Notes: generated from the sequence alone by a model not told the origin. Shown: positions 17,997 through 26,255, numbered from the stretch's first letter. The stretch: 40,486 nt of DNA from Gammaproteobacteria bacterium (GCA_021156325.1 JAJNDI010000016.1:1-40486); one strand, 5' to 3'. Made by a program: numbers and translations.

Positions 17997-19238
17997 TTAA
18001 AAGCAATCCCATGGAATAACCCAATCATTTTCAGTGACAGCATATCTGGTGTCAGAAGGTGCTATGATTAATCCTTTTTGTATATTCAGATGAGGGTACA
18101 AATTACGAAAAGTATTGATGTTTCTGGCATCAGCAGTAGTAATTTTACTTTTAGCTTTAATTTCTATAGGGTAGAATTTTCCATCGCGTTCAAGAATCAA
18201 ATCCACTTCAGCCCCGCTATGTAACCGCCAATGATGAAATTGCGGCGGTGTCGTAATGAGATTAGCTTGTTTGCGTAATTCGCTGACAACCGCATTTTCA
18301 AATAATGCTCCCCACAACGGATGTGCGCTGATGGCTTCGGGGCTTGAAATCATTTGTGAATAACACACTTGACCTGTGTCCATGAAATAACCCTTGGGTT
18401 TTTCACTGATCCGTTTAACGAGATTATTAGAAAAAGCCGGTATTTCAAACCATTCAAATGTTTGCAATAAAGTGGTTAACCAACGTTTTGCAGTTTGAGG
18501 ACTAATACCAATATCACGTCCTAATTGGCTATAATTAACTTCTTGTGCAGTGAGTGCGGCGACAAGACGAACGAAGCGTCCAAATTGTGCCAAATCACCA
18601 ACGTTGGCTAACAAACGAATATCACGTTCAATATAGGTACGTTGATAAGAAGCATGAAAATCAGCAATGAGTTCTTTAGGGAGAAAAACTGCTTCGGGCA
18701 GCGTGCCGCGCCAAAGGGTTTCATAAAGCGGGCAAGGCAAAGCTAAACGCTGAAGCGGTTGTGCAAGCCATTGATCAGGATCACTTAACCACTGGGCAAG
18801 CCATGGTTGATTGATATTTATATTGGCTGTTTCAGTCAATGAAAAGCCGTCTAATGTGACAATGATGGCACGGCCTGCAAGGCTTTCTGAAATAGTGTTT
18901 AAAACACCCCATTGTTGGGAGCCGGTTAAGAGAAATTGTCCAGGCTGTTTATTTTTATCGATTTTTCTTTTCAGAGCAGGAACTAACTCTGGTGCATATT
19001 GTATTTCATCAAAAATAACGGGAAATTGGCAATTTTTGAGAAAAAGATCGGGATCACGGCGAAGATTTTGTATGTCTTGTACAGGGTCTAGCAAAATGTG
19101 GGTTGCTTCTGGAAATAAATGGGTGAGCAGGGTACTTTTTCCAACTTGTCGGGCGCCTGTTACGATCACACAAGGGAAGTGAGCAAATAGCTGGGTTAGC
19201 CGCTTTGATAGACAACGGTATCGATAGCTGTAATTCAT
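17997..19238 (-). CDS. AAA-type ATPase with C-terminal DUF4143 domain
   Basis: The product is 413 aa from the ATG at 19238, which follows AGGGG; a start 36 bases upstream would lie inside a 41-bp palindrome and is less likely. An N-terminal AAA domain (about 20-150) has Walker A GARQVGKST, Walker B FPVIFDEIQYAPEL and sensor-like LLTGSQQ. A central winged-helix-like region carries YSQLGRDIGISPQTAKRWL. The DUF4143 end contains GAEVDLILERDGKFYPIEIKAKS, a PD-(D/E)XK-like pattern. This family is widespread, often mobile, and without a settled biochemical role. It is a single gene with no antitoxin-like partner next to it. Confidence 0.92.
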   Translation of the reverse strand: MNYSYRYRCLSKRLTQLFAHFPCVIVTGARQVGKSTLLTHLFPEATHILLDPVQDIQNLRRDPDLFLKNCQFPVIFDEIQYAPELVPALKRKIDKNKQPGQFLLTGSQQWGVLNTISESLAGRAIIVTLDGFSLTETANININQPWLAQWLSDPDQWLAQPLQRLALPCPLYETLWRGTLPEAVFLPKELIADFHASYQRTYIERDIRLLANVGDLAQFGRFVRLVAALTAQEVNYSQLGRDIGISPQTAKRWLTTLLQTFEWFEIPAFSNNLVKRISEKPKGYFMDTGQVCYSQMISSPEAISAHPLWGALFENAVVSELRKQANLITTPPQFHHWRLHSGAEVDLILERDGKFYPIEIKAKSKITTADARNINTFRNLYPHLNIQKGLIIAPSDTRYAVTENDWVIPWDCF

Positions 19239-19247
19239 ATAGACCCC

Positions 19248-19288
19248 TACCTTGAATTTTAGTGATAGCATCATTAAAATTCAAGGTA
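19248..19288. promoter_or_regulatory. 41-bp near-perfect palindrome upstream of the DUF4143 ATPase
   Basis: Arms of 19 bases, with one mismatch, surround an AGC centre: TACCTTGAATTTT (19248-19260) pairs perfectly with AAAATTCAAGGTA (19276-19288), and AGTGAT with ATCATT. It ends 10 bases before the ATPase start and abuts its ribosome binding site. It could be an operator or an RNA hairpin acting on translation. Confidence 0.65.
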
Positions 19289-19422
19289 AAAATGTCATTT
19301 TGGTTAAAATAAGCCCAATATTGACCACATTTTGAACTTTGACTTTGAAGGATATGCAGCCGTACACTATTAGTGTTTTTAAGGTGTGAATAATAAACAT
19401 ACATAACAGGGAGGATTTTTAG

Positions 19423-20187
19423 ATGAAGAAAGATCTATGTATAAAGTTAGTCTGTGCAATCGGGTTTTATTGTATTGTACAAAGTGCTCAAGCTGCTGCA
19501 TCCACGTGTTTACCTGCCGATTTTGTTTCTTTAAAAAAGATTGATCCTACCATTCAGCAAGATATACGTTATGCAGGCAATCACAATTTTGTAGGGCGTC
19601 CTATTCAGGGATATGAAACGGCCAATTGTATGCTGACTCGAAAGACAGCCCTTGCATTACAAGCGGTACAGCGTGAATTGCGTCAATCGGGTTTAGGTTT
19701 GAAAGTATATGATTGTTACCGTCCGCAAAAAGCGGTAGATGATTTCATTAGCTGGAGTCGTGATCCGAGCCAACATCGCATGAAAGCAGAATTTTACCCT
19801 GACATCGATAAACAGAACTTTTTCAAATTAGGATATGTTGCAGCCAAATCTGGACATACGCGCGGCAGCACAGTTGATTTAACCATTGTCGCTTTACCTT
19901 TATATAAACAAGCGCAATTTACTCAAGACACTCCTTTGCAAGCTTGTTTTAACGATTATGCGCATCGCTTTCATGATAATAGTATTGATATGGGTACGGG
20001 CTATGATTGTATGGATGAGAGATCCCATCAAAACAATCATGATATTCCTTTAGTCGCTTATTACCATCGGCAATTGTTAAAAGCCTTGATGGAAAAACAG
20101 GGATTTGTACCTTATAACCCCGAATGGTGGCATTTTACGCTAAAAAATGAGGCGTATCCTGACGCTTATTTTAATTGTAATATTTAA
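19423..20187 (+). CDS. Secreted D-alanyl-D-alanine dipeptidase (VanX/DdpX, peptidase M15D)
   Basis: The product is 254 aa. GGGAGGA precedes the ATG, and an N-terminal Sec signal (about 1-25, ending AQAAAS) implies periplasmic location. Zinc-site motifs are present: SGHTRGSTVDLTI (the SxHxxGxxxD pattern, about residues 143-155) and EWWHF near the C-terminus, plus the catalytic Arg context DCYRPQ. The family hydrolyses D-Ala-D-Ala. In VanX this supports vancomycin resistance, in DdpX it recycles cell-wall dipeptide, and periplasmic forms probably salvage D-Ala. No vanHA or ddp transporter genes are nearby. It converges with the glycosylase gene, with stops overlapping by 4 bases. Confidence 0.92.
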   Translation: MKKDLCIKLVCAIGFYCIVQSAQAAASTCLPADFVSLKKIDPTIQQDIRYAGNHNFVGRPIQGYETANCMLTRKTALALQAVQRELRQSGLGLKVYDCYRPQKAVDDFISWSRDPSQHRMKAEFYPDIDKQNFFKLGYVAAKSGHTRGSTVDLTIVALPLYKQAQFTQDTPLQACFNDYAHRFHDNSIDMGTGYDCMDERSHQNNHDIPLVAYYHRQLLKALMEKQGFVPYNPEWWHFTLKNEAYPDAYFNCNI

Positions 20188-20819
20188 ATAGCCATAGACT
20201 TAGGTTTCTTTGTGCAGCAGGCTGCAAAAGCGCTATCGATGAAGCGGTAGAGTAGATGCGGATCTCTGTCAGATGCAATGCCTAGCCGTGTTGTTACGAT
20301 GATATTTTGAGGTGCATAGTTTACATCTCGTATATAAAAGCGATGGGGATCAAATTGTTTTGCATCCCAGTCGGAGATCTTTAGTCCCAAGCTTCGACAT
20401 AAAAGAGCTTGGCCGCTGCATAAACGCTCAACAGGACGTTGTTGTCCATTTTTTTTTGGATTCAGTGCGTGCATCATAGAAAGCATCGTTTGACGCGCTC
20501 TTTCTTCGAGCTCCTCCTCATAAGGAACGGCTGATTTAATTAATACGGCATTCCCATCGCCTTTTGCACTGACATTCAATGAAGCTCCGGCACGGGAATG
20601 ATACATATAAATAGTACCTGCAGCCATAAAAAGGGCTTTGCGCTTTTCAGTATACCCTAACGAAGCATGGCTTGCTTTATCTTCTAAATAATAAGCTTCT
20701 GTTTCAATGATCCTCGCTTGGAGCCACTGATCACTGTGTTTTACCATCAAAACTTTACCTAACAAGGCTTTTGCAAGGGTTTGAGCATCTTGATTAAAAA
20801 AGCTGAGAGGAACTTGCAT
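20184..20819 (-). CDS. mpg: 3-methyladenine DNA glycosylase (AAG/MPG family)
   Basis: The product is 211 aa from the ATG at 20819 (MQVPLSFFNQDAQTLAKALLGKVL); a start 63 bases upstream adds a hydrophobic stretch not seen in the family. It excises alkylated purines in base excision repair. The active-site Glu is in ARIIETEAYY. Family motifs DKASHASLGYTEKRKALFMAAGTIYMYHSRAG, LCSGQALLCRSLG and DVNYAPQNIIVTTRLGI are present in order. The common N-x-x-L after YMY is retained in altered form (ASLNVSAKGDGNAVLIKSAVP). The ribosome binding site is weak. This single-domain MPG type is patchily distributed in bacteria. Confidence 0.93.
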   Translation of the reverse strand: MQVPLSFFNQDAQTLAKALLGKVLMVKHSDQWLQARIIETEAYYLEDKASHASLGYTEKRKALFMAAGTIYMYHSRAGASLNVSAKGDGNAVLIKSAVPYEEELEERARQTMLSMMHALNPKKNGQQRPVERLCSGQALLCRSLGLKISDWDAKQFDPHRFYIRDVNYAPQNIIVTTRLGIASDRDPHLLYRFIDSAFAACCTKKPKSMAI

Positions 20820-20908
20820 AAGGGGATATATACTCCAAAAAGGTGGTAGCTTAAGATAGCAGAGATTAATTGCTATAATCAAGCCAGATATATTTGGATT
20901 TTAAGACC

Positions 20909-21682
20909 ATGTCTTATATTGATATTGCTTCTCATAAAATGTATTACCATCAAAGTGGAATAACGGGTGCAGAGGTTATCCTCTTACACAATGCAGGCGG
21001 CGATCACACTTTTTTATTTCCACAAATTGAAACTTTATCACCATACTACCGAGTAACGGCGGTCGATTTCTTAGGACATGGTAATAGTACCAAGCCCATA
21101 CCTGATTTTTTAACAATTCATGCTTATGCTCAGCATATACGTCAATTATGTCAAGAACTTAAGATGAATAAAATCACACTAATTGGCTTAAATTATGGGG
21201 CAAATGTGGCAGTTGAGTTTTTTTATCAGTATCCAGATATTGTCGATAAGATAGTGATGATTGATCCTCCTGTATTGCTTTCAGACGAAATCAAGAAGTT
21301 GATTAGCAAGCATCTCAACGAATTAGGTCGTCTTAGTCCGGAATCGTATGCTAAAGATCTGGTGAATCATTCTTTTATAAAAGCATCCGATCAGGTAAGA
21401 GAAAAAGCATACAACGTTTTTAAAAAAACGCCGCATGAAACGATGAAAGCAGTATATTCTGATTTGTTGGTGTGGGATCAACTCTATGGTGTGAAACGAA
21501 TGTCTGCTTTACCAGAAAGCGTTTTATGCTTATTCACGGATGCTTCTTTATGTAATGAAGAAACCTTAAAAAAGCACAATCAAAAGATAATGCTAGCCAG
21601 GGTGGTTGCATCAAAATATTGGGCAACCCTTGAAGTGCCTGATCAAGTTGATGCAATGATATTACGTTTTTTGAGTTTATAA
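20909..21682 (+). CDS. Alpha/beta-hydrolase fold protein, probably catalytically inactive
   Basis: The product is 257 aa from ATG 20909; a TTG 15 bases earlier is also in frame. The fold is clear: LLHNAGGDHTFLFPQI (oxyanion region), VDFLGHGNSTKP, a nucleophile elbow, and MIDPPVLL. However, the elbow reads GLNYG, so the nucleophile Ser (or Asp/Cys) is Asn95. The C-terminal region where SGHWPxLExP is expected reads SKYWATLEVP, so the catalytic His is Tyr237. Both substitutions together predict loss of hydrolase activity. It may be a binding protein or a decaying gene, though the frame is intact. A terminator follows. Confidence 0.85.
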   Translation: MSYIDIASHKMYYHQSGITGAEVILLHNAGGDHTFLFPQIETLSPYYRVTAVDFLGHGNSTKPIPDFLTIHAYAQHIRQLCQELKMNKITLIGLNYGANVAVEFFYQYPDIVDKIVMIDPPVLLSDEIKKLISKHLNELGRLSPESYAKDLVNHSFIKASDQVREKAYNVFKKTPHETMKAVYSDLLVWDQLYGVKRMSALPESVLCLFTDASLCNEETLKKHNQKIMLARVVASKYWATLEVPDQVDAMILRFLSL

Positions 21683-21702
21683 TCTAATTGTTAAGTTAGA
21701 AT

Positions 21703-21740
21703 AAAGCGGGATATTTTATCAAAAAAAGTCCCGCTTTTTA
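21703..21740 (+). terminator. Rho-independent terminator after the alpha/beta-hydrolase gene
   Basis: AAAGCGGGA (21703-21711) pairs with TCCCGCTTT (21729-21737), followed by TTTTA. The A-rich side also allows function for the opposite strand, where the coiled-coil gene ends at 21777. Confidence 0.8.
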
Positions 21741-21776
21741 CATTCAAAAGTGCATGTTCTTGCGAGCCAGTTATTT

Positions 21777-22430
21777 TTAAGCCCGAGGTCCCATATTAGC
21801 TGTATTTGGCACTGACTCTGGTAGAGAGCCCATAGTTTCGAGGACTGCTTCAGCAAGTGGAATGGCTTTTTGAATATCACGGTATTCAGCCAGTTTTTCT
21901 TCGTAGCGTAACTTTAATTCCACCAACCTTTCTTTACTACGAATCAATGCTTTTTCTTTTGCCTGCTTTTCTGCCCTTGTTCTAATAGATACTAAACGTT
22001 TTGCGTTTATTTTATCTTCACACGCTTCATAGCCTTCTAAAGCCGTTTTTTCCATTTGAAGTTTTTTTTCATAAAGAGGCATTAAATTTTTACGATATAC
22101 CTTAAAATCATCCTGTATTTCTCTTTCACATTCTTCTCGCTTACGCTTCGTGCCAGCGTGACGTATTTCGGGATGGAGAATACGCAGGAATCTTAAGTAG
22201 TCGCGCTCTTTTTCTAAGAAAACCTGTGAGATCCTGTCGCAACCTGCTAGATCTTCCAAAAAACCGCTTTTATTTTTTTCCCACAGATCAATTTCGGTTG
22301 CTAAAGAATAGAGCTTGTTATGGTAATCTTCTATAGCTTTTTGGTACTCTTTTATCCTGTTTTCTAAAATCGTCATGGTTTCCTCTATAGACGTTAATTG
22401 TTCGCGCAATGTTGCCAAATGACCCATCAT
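21777..22430 (-). CDS. Coiled-coil protein of unknown function
   Basis: The product is 217 aa from the first ATG (22430) of an ATGATG pair; GGAG lies 5-8 bases upstream. A longer frame to 22508 has no ribosome binding site. Almost the whole protein is charged, heptad-like helix (LATLREQLTSIEETMTILENRIKEYQKAIEDYHNKLY, later ALIRSKERLVELKLRYEEKLAEYRDI). There is no signal peptide or membrane segment. A basic cluster, GTKRKREECERE, lies at about 119-130. The end is a short non-helical tail (SLPESVPNTANMGPRA). No family is recognised. It follows the large unknown gene in the same direction and may be co-transcribed with it. Confidence 0.65.
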   Translation of the reverse strand: MMGHLATLREQLTSIEETMTILENRIKEYQKAIEDYHNKLYSLATEIDLWEKNKSGFLEDLAGCDRISQVFLEKERDYLRFLRILHPEIRHAGTKRKREECEREIQDDFKVYRKNLMPLYEKKLQMEKTALEGYEACEDKINAKRLVSIRTRAEKQAKEKALIRSKERLVELKLRYEEKLAEYRDIQKAIPLAEAVLETMGSLPESVPNTANMGPRA

Positions 22431-22580
22431 TTTTTCTCCTTTTTTTAATGACAAAGGAAATTTTGACAAATTTTGATATGGATTAACAATAAATTTTTTT
22501 ACGAACAAAAAATAACCATCTCCCTGGGTAATGTTAGGCTGCTGCCGTATTACCTAGAGAGAGTGGGTTATCTTATTTCA

Positions 22581-24197
22581 TTATGGGTGAGGTGGTGGAG
22601 TAGTTGGCTCTGCATTGAGGGTGGAGTTTACAAAAGCGGGAGCTTTTGTATTGGTAACAGAAACTTTCGACAGAAAATCAACCATAGAAGGACTTTCATC
22701 TATCCGTCTATATTTAGCAGGAGGTTCGTACTGTGGATGGTCTTGATTAGCTGTTGTTTCGCTACCATAGAAAGGTCGTTTTCTGGTTGCTTGTGCTTCT
22801 TCTATAACCGTTGCTATATATTCATAATCTGAGTGTGTTATGCTTGCCTTAAGAATAGATAGAAAAGAGCATGCTCTGGTGTGGACTGATAAATGGTTAT
22901 AAAAGCTTCTTCCTAAATGAGTATCTTCCAGATAATCTTTTTCTGAGAAAAAAAGTATTGCCATTTGAAATAAGAATCCTGAAATAGATTTCATATGTTC
23001 TTTAAATACTTTTTCATGGGCTGTATCAATTGTTAGATATTTTGGATCCAAAGGGAAATCTTTTGCTATTTTTCTTGTATAATAAGCAACACGTTCTTTT
23101 ATAAACAGCTTGAATTCATTCAGTACTTTTTCATTATTTTTATTCTCTCTGAGATCCTTCATGGCTTCTTTTATATCATATTTTTTTGATTGGTAACTAA
23201 GAATGAACCGATCAGGTGGTAGTAAAATTTCACTTTCTGACAAATCAATAAGATATTCTAAGCTTTTAGCTGATTGTTCTTGTAAAATAATCTCCAGGGT
23301 TTTATGGCCTTCCAAAAATTTTTGATAGCAGGCTGAAACAAAATCATCTATCTTTTGTTTATTTTGCAAGTTTTCAGGTAATCTTATATCTGCGGCTGAA
23401 ATGCGCTGTGGCCCGAACAAAGGGTTTTCCAAGAAAGAATTTTGCCCGGAGACAGTATCTCCAGATAGTATATGATACATATCAAAATTGATAAGAAGAT
23501 CAAGTATTTTGTCATGCAAGAATAACTGAAACAGTTTTTTGCTGTACATAAACGTCTTTGAAAAACTGTATTCAAGATCCGGTTTCTGTAAGTTGACAAA
23601 GAAATTGTCAACCGCAGCTTCGCATTCTTTATATACATAGCCGGCAACGATGTTAAAATAATTCCCGGCTTCTATTTCTGGTGTGAAGAGCGCTATTGCT
23701 TTATTAAAAATCTCATTTTCATTTACGCTAACTTCTTCTTGTATGCAATAACGTATACTGTCTAAAAGGATGTCTCCAAAGGCGATTTTAAAAAGCGCTT
23801 TTCTTCCGAAGTTAAAAAGAGAAGAAGTTTTTGCATTGCGGAAGTTGTTTTTTAAATCTTTTGGATCTTGTGATATAAGATGTTTAGTGCTGTTTAATAG
23901 ATCTTCTAAACATGATTCAATGAAGATTTGGCATTTGGCATAAAGATGAGGATATAGTTCAAAAACTTGATTCCAAGTTAATTCATCTACATTGATTTCA
24001 ACGCTGCTTTCTTCATCCACACTTGCTTTGGCTTCTTTATCCGATTTTTCTTCTGCATCGGAAGATATTTCTTGATCAGATAGGCCGCAGCCGAATAGGT
24101 CATCATCAGATGAGAAATTACCCTCTAAGAATTCTTTCAAGTCTTCTGTTAACTCTTTTTTTTCTGCCGAATGACTGTTAGGTACTTTCCCAAACAT
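22581..24197 (-). CDS. Large hydrophilic protein of unknown function
   Basis: The product is 538 aa, with AAGGGGAA before the ATG. The first ~75 residues are highly acidic (FSSDDDLFGCGLSDQEISSDAEEKSDKE). Residues ~75-470 are predicted mostly helical, without repeats or membrane spans. The last ~65 are low-complexity, with basic patches (TRKRPFYGS, PAKYRRIDES) and a proline-threonine end (TTPPPHP). The gene is visibly more AT-rich than the core genes. There is no signal peptide. In a host-associated gammaproteobacterium such a protein could be a secreted effector, but this is only inference; no catalytic motif is recognised. Confidence 0.7.
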   Translation of the reverse strand: MFGKVPNSHSAEKKELTEDLKEFLEGNFSSDDDLFGCGLSDQEISSDAEEKSDKEAKASVDEESSVEINVDELTWNQVFELYPHLYAKCQIFIESCLEDLLNSTKHLISQDPKDLKNNFRNAKTSSLFNFGRKALFKIAFGDILLDSIRYCIQEEVSVNENEIFNKAIALFTPEIEAGNYFNIVAGYVYKECEAAVDNFFVNLQKPDLEYSFSKTFMYSKKLFQLFLHDKILDLLINFDMYHILSGDTVSGQNSFLENPLFGPQRISAADIRLPENLQNKQKIDDFVSACYQKFLEGHKTLEIILQEQSAKSLEYLIDLSESEILLPPDRFILSYQSKKYDIKEAMKDLRENKNNEKVLNEFKLFIKERVAYYTRKIAKDFPLDPKYLTIDTAHEKVFKEHMKSISGFLFQMAILFFSEKDYLEDTHLGRSFYNHLSVHTRACSFLSILKASITHSDYEYIATVIEEAQATRKRPFYGSETTANQDHPQYEPPAKYRRIDESPSMVDFLSKVSVTNTKAPAFVNSTLNAEPTTPPPHP

Positions 24198-24316
24198 GAT
24201 GGTTCCCCTTGTGATTTATTATATGTCTAAAATTATTAGGATGAAGTATACAGAAGAAATAAATAAAATTAAACAAAATTAACGGGTTGCATAAAACTGC
24301 TTTTTTATCAACATCT

Positions 24317-24381
24317 TAAGGTAAGCTATGTGGAAAACAGATAGGTTTTATTGATGTGAGAACAACAACCGATTTACCTTA
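24317..24381. repeat. Spaced inverted repeat upstream of an MFS gene
   Basis: TAAGGTAA (24317-24324) and TTACCTTA (24374-24381) are exact 8-bp inverted repeats, 49 bases apart, in the gap before the transporter at 24417. They could be half-sites for a regulator; no regulator gene is adjacent. Confidence 0.3.
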
Positions 24382-24416
24382 GGAACATGGTCTTAACATT
24401 CGGCGGAAAGCATAAC

Positions 24417-25634
24417 ATGATTAAATTTTACTGGAAGTTATTCGCTATTCCTGGTGCGACCAAGTTTAGTATAGCCGCACTTATGGGTCGATTACCTGCG
24501 GGTATGATGGGTCTTGCAATCATATTGCCTATTTCCCTATTTACAGGATGTTATGCGACTGCAGGTATCGTAGCTGCTGCTACCATGGTTGGTATGGCGT
24601 TTGGTTCACCTTTTAGTGGTCATTTGGGTGATCGATATGGTCAGTGCCGGCTTCTTTCTATTTATGCTGTGTGCAATCTGCTGGGGACACTTGCTTTAAT
24701 TCTGAGTATGATGTCTGATGCACCATTACTTATTATGTGTGCAGCGGGCGTTATCTCTGGTGCTTCGCGTATATCCACTGGCACTATGGCACGAACGAGG
24801 TGGGTTCATGTTATACAAGCGTTCGATCTAATACAACAAGAAAAAATGTTGCAATCCGCATATGCATTTGAATCTATTGTTGATGAGCTGGTATTTATTT
24901 CAGCTCCACTGCTTGTTACCTTATTATGTACATTGGTTCATCCTCTGGTGGGGCTTGCTGCCTGTCTTGTTTTGTATGTCTGTGGTGCAATCTCTCTTGC
25001 GTTGCAACGAAGCACTGAACCTACAATTAACTCAACACATGAGAAGCATGCATCAGCATTGATTATCCCAGGGTTATGGGTCATTTTTATAACCACTCTA
25101 TTTATTGGTATCAGTGCCGGTGCGCTGGAAGTTAGCGTTGTTGCACATGCGGCTAATTTAAGTTCCCGAACGCTAACAGGATTTTTTATGGCAGTACTTT
25201 CATTTGCTAGTATGATTGCTGGTTTTTGGTATGGTGCGTGCACGTTCAACTTGTCTCCTCCTTCACTTTGGATTCGGTGTCGTGGATTGGTAGTGTTGGC
25301 CTTAGTACCATTTGCATTAGCGATAAATTTAGTTTCATTGGTTCTTGCATTGTTTTTTGCTGGCTTGTTAATTGCACCAACCTCTATTGCTGGGCAGATC
25401 CTCATAAAGCAAGTATTACCGGCTGAATCATTAAACGAGGGGTTAAGCCTTGTGGTGACTGCAATGATCTCTGGAATGGCAATCGGAAGTTGGGTTTGTG
25501 GTATTCTCATTGATAAATTCGGTGTACACGATGCTAGTGCATTTCCTGCAGTAGCTGTTCTAGCAGCATTTCTCATTACCATTACTTATCGTTCTATTTT
25601 AGGTGCTAAAATCCGCAAAAGTCCCGATACCTGA
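24417..25634 (+). CDS. MFS transporter
   Basis: The product is 405 aa from ATG 24417; an ATG at 24387 is in frame but its AGGA is only 2 bases away, too close to work well. About 12 hydrophobic segments are seen. A motif A equivalent GHLGDRYGQCRLL lies after helix 2, and the cytoplasmic half-boundary falls at about residue 205 (STEPTINSTHEKH). The N-terminal half has GRLPAGMMGLAIILPISLF, a pattern seen in uncharacterised MFS proteins. The substrate is unknown. The gene is alone between the unknown block and the tRNA. Confidence 0.85.
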   Translation: MIKFYWKLFAIPGATKFSIAALMGRLPAGMMGLAIILPISLFTGCYATAGIVAAATMVGMAFGSPFSGHLGDRYGQCRLLSIYAVCNLLGTLALILSMMSDAPLLIMCAAGVISGASRISTGTMARTRWVHVIQAFDLIQQEKMLQSAYAFESIVDELVFISAPLLVTLLCTLVHPLVGLAACLVLYVCGAISLALQRSTEPTINSTHEKHASALIIPGLWVIFITTLFIGISAGALEVSVVAHAANLSSRTLTGFFMAVLSFASMIAGFWYGACTFNLSPPSLWIRCRGLVVLALVPFALAINLVSLVLALFFAGLLIAPTSIAGQILIKQVLPAESLNEGLSLVVTAMISGMAIGSWVCGILIDKFGVHDASAFPAVAVLAAFLITITYRSILGAKIRKSPDT

Positions 25635-25695
25635 ATTTTGAATAGGGGGAATATAAAAGAAGCATCTATAATTTATTGAATTTCTAAATTTTGAT

Positions 25696-25772
25696 TGGTG
25701 GGCCCACTAGGACTTGAACCTAGGACCAAAGGATTATGAGTCCTCTGCTCTAACCAACTGAGCTATGGGCCC
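25696..25772 (-). tRNA. tRNA with CAU anticodon (probably Ile2; Met not excluded)
   Basis: Reading the minus strand from 25772: acceptor GGGCCCA pairs with TGGGCCC, D-arm GCTC/GAGC, anticodon arm with loop CTCATAA (anticodon CAT), T-arm CTAGG-TTCAAGT-CCTAG, and encoded CCA at 25698-25696. The anticodon-stem and TTGGTC variable region, and the GGTTCAAGTCC arm, resemble E. coli tRNA-Ile2, whose C34 is changed to lysidine; an elongator Met tRNA has the same anticodon. Its promoter region lies in the adjacent repeat. Confidence 0.95.
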
Positions 25773-26215
25773 GAATTAACTACATTTATAAAATGACTCT
25801 CTTTTTTCAAAAAACCACCGTAGTCTATGTCGTTGGTTATCGCCCACAAGCGATGTCCTCTGCTCCTTTTCTTGTGACACCATCCTGCGTCACAAGAAAA
25901 GCCAGCCCTACGGCTCCTGCCTTCGGGCGTTCGATGGGAAAAAGCTTTCGCTTTTTCTATTTCCATCTCACCCAACTGAGCTATGGGCCCGAATTAACTA
26001 CATTTATAAAATGACTCTCTCTTTTCAAAAAACCACCGTAGTCTACGTCGTTGGTTATCGCACACAAGCGATGTCCTCTGCTCCTTTTCTTGTGACGCCA
26101 TCCTGCGTCACAAGAAAAGCCGGCCCTACGGCTCCTGCCTTCGGGCGTTCGATGGGAAAAAGCTTTCGCTTTTTCTATTTCCATCTCACCCAACTGAGCT
26201 ATGGGCCCGAATTAA
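25754..26215. repeat. Two 218-bp tandem repeats plus a partial third, carrying tRNA 5' fragments
   Basis: Unit 1 is 25754-25971, unit 2 is 25972-26189, and a partial third is 26190-26215. The period is exactly 218 with only a few substitutions. Each unit starts (plus strand) with 19 bases identical to the tRNA 5' end (CCAACTGAGCTATGGGCCC). It also holds a 13-bp perfect hairpin (unit 1: 25866-25878 with 25889-25901), a second hairpin GAAAAAGC/GCTTTTTC (25938-25957) and an 11-base match to the tRNA anticodon arm (GTCCTCTGCTC). Open frames in it are coincidental. Confidence 0.9.
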
Positions 26216-26255
26216 TTACAGTTGGCTTTTTGCCCGCAAGCGTGTTGAAAACCTC

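Noticed and set aside
17997..19238. Toxin-antitoxin or defence system around the DUF4143 ATPase
   Set aside because: The gene stands alone, with no partner gene and no nuclease or methylase neighbour; the PD-(D/E)XK-like motif is a family feature and does not by itself show defence.
25226..25582. Long antisense frames inside the second MFS gene and similar shadows in ftsH, folP and pilY1
   Set aside because: They lie wholly within well-supported genes, have no ribosome binding sites and no recognisable motifs.
25763..26193. Two near-identical 70-codon minus-strand frames (MGEMEIEKAKAFSHRTPEG...)
   Set aside because: They are the two copies of the 218-bp repeat; each begins and ends in repeat or tRNA-derived sequence, has no ribosome binding site, and covers hairpins. 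Not treated as genes.
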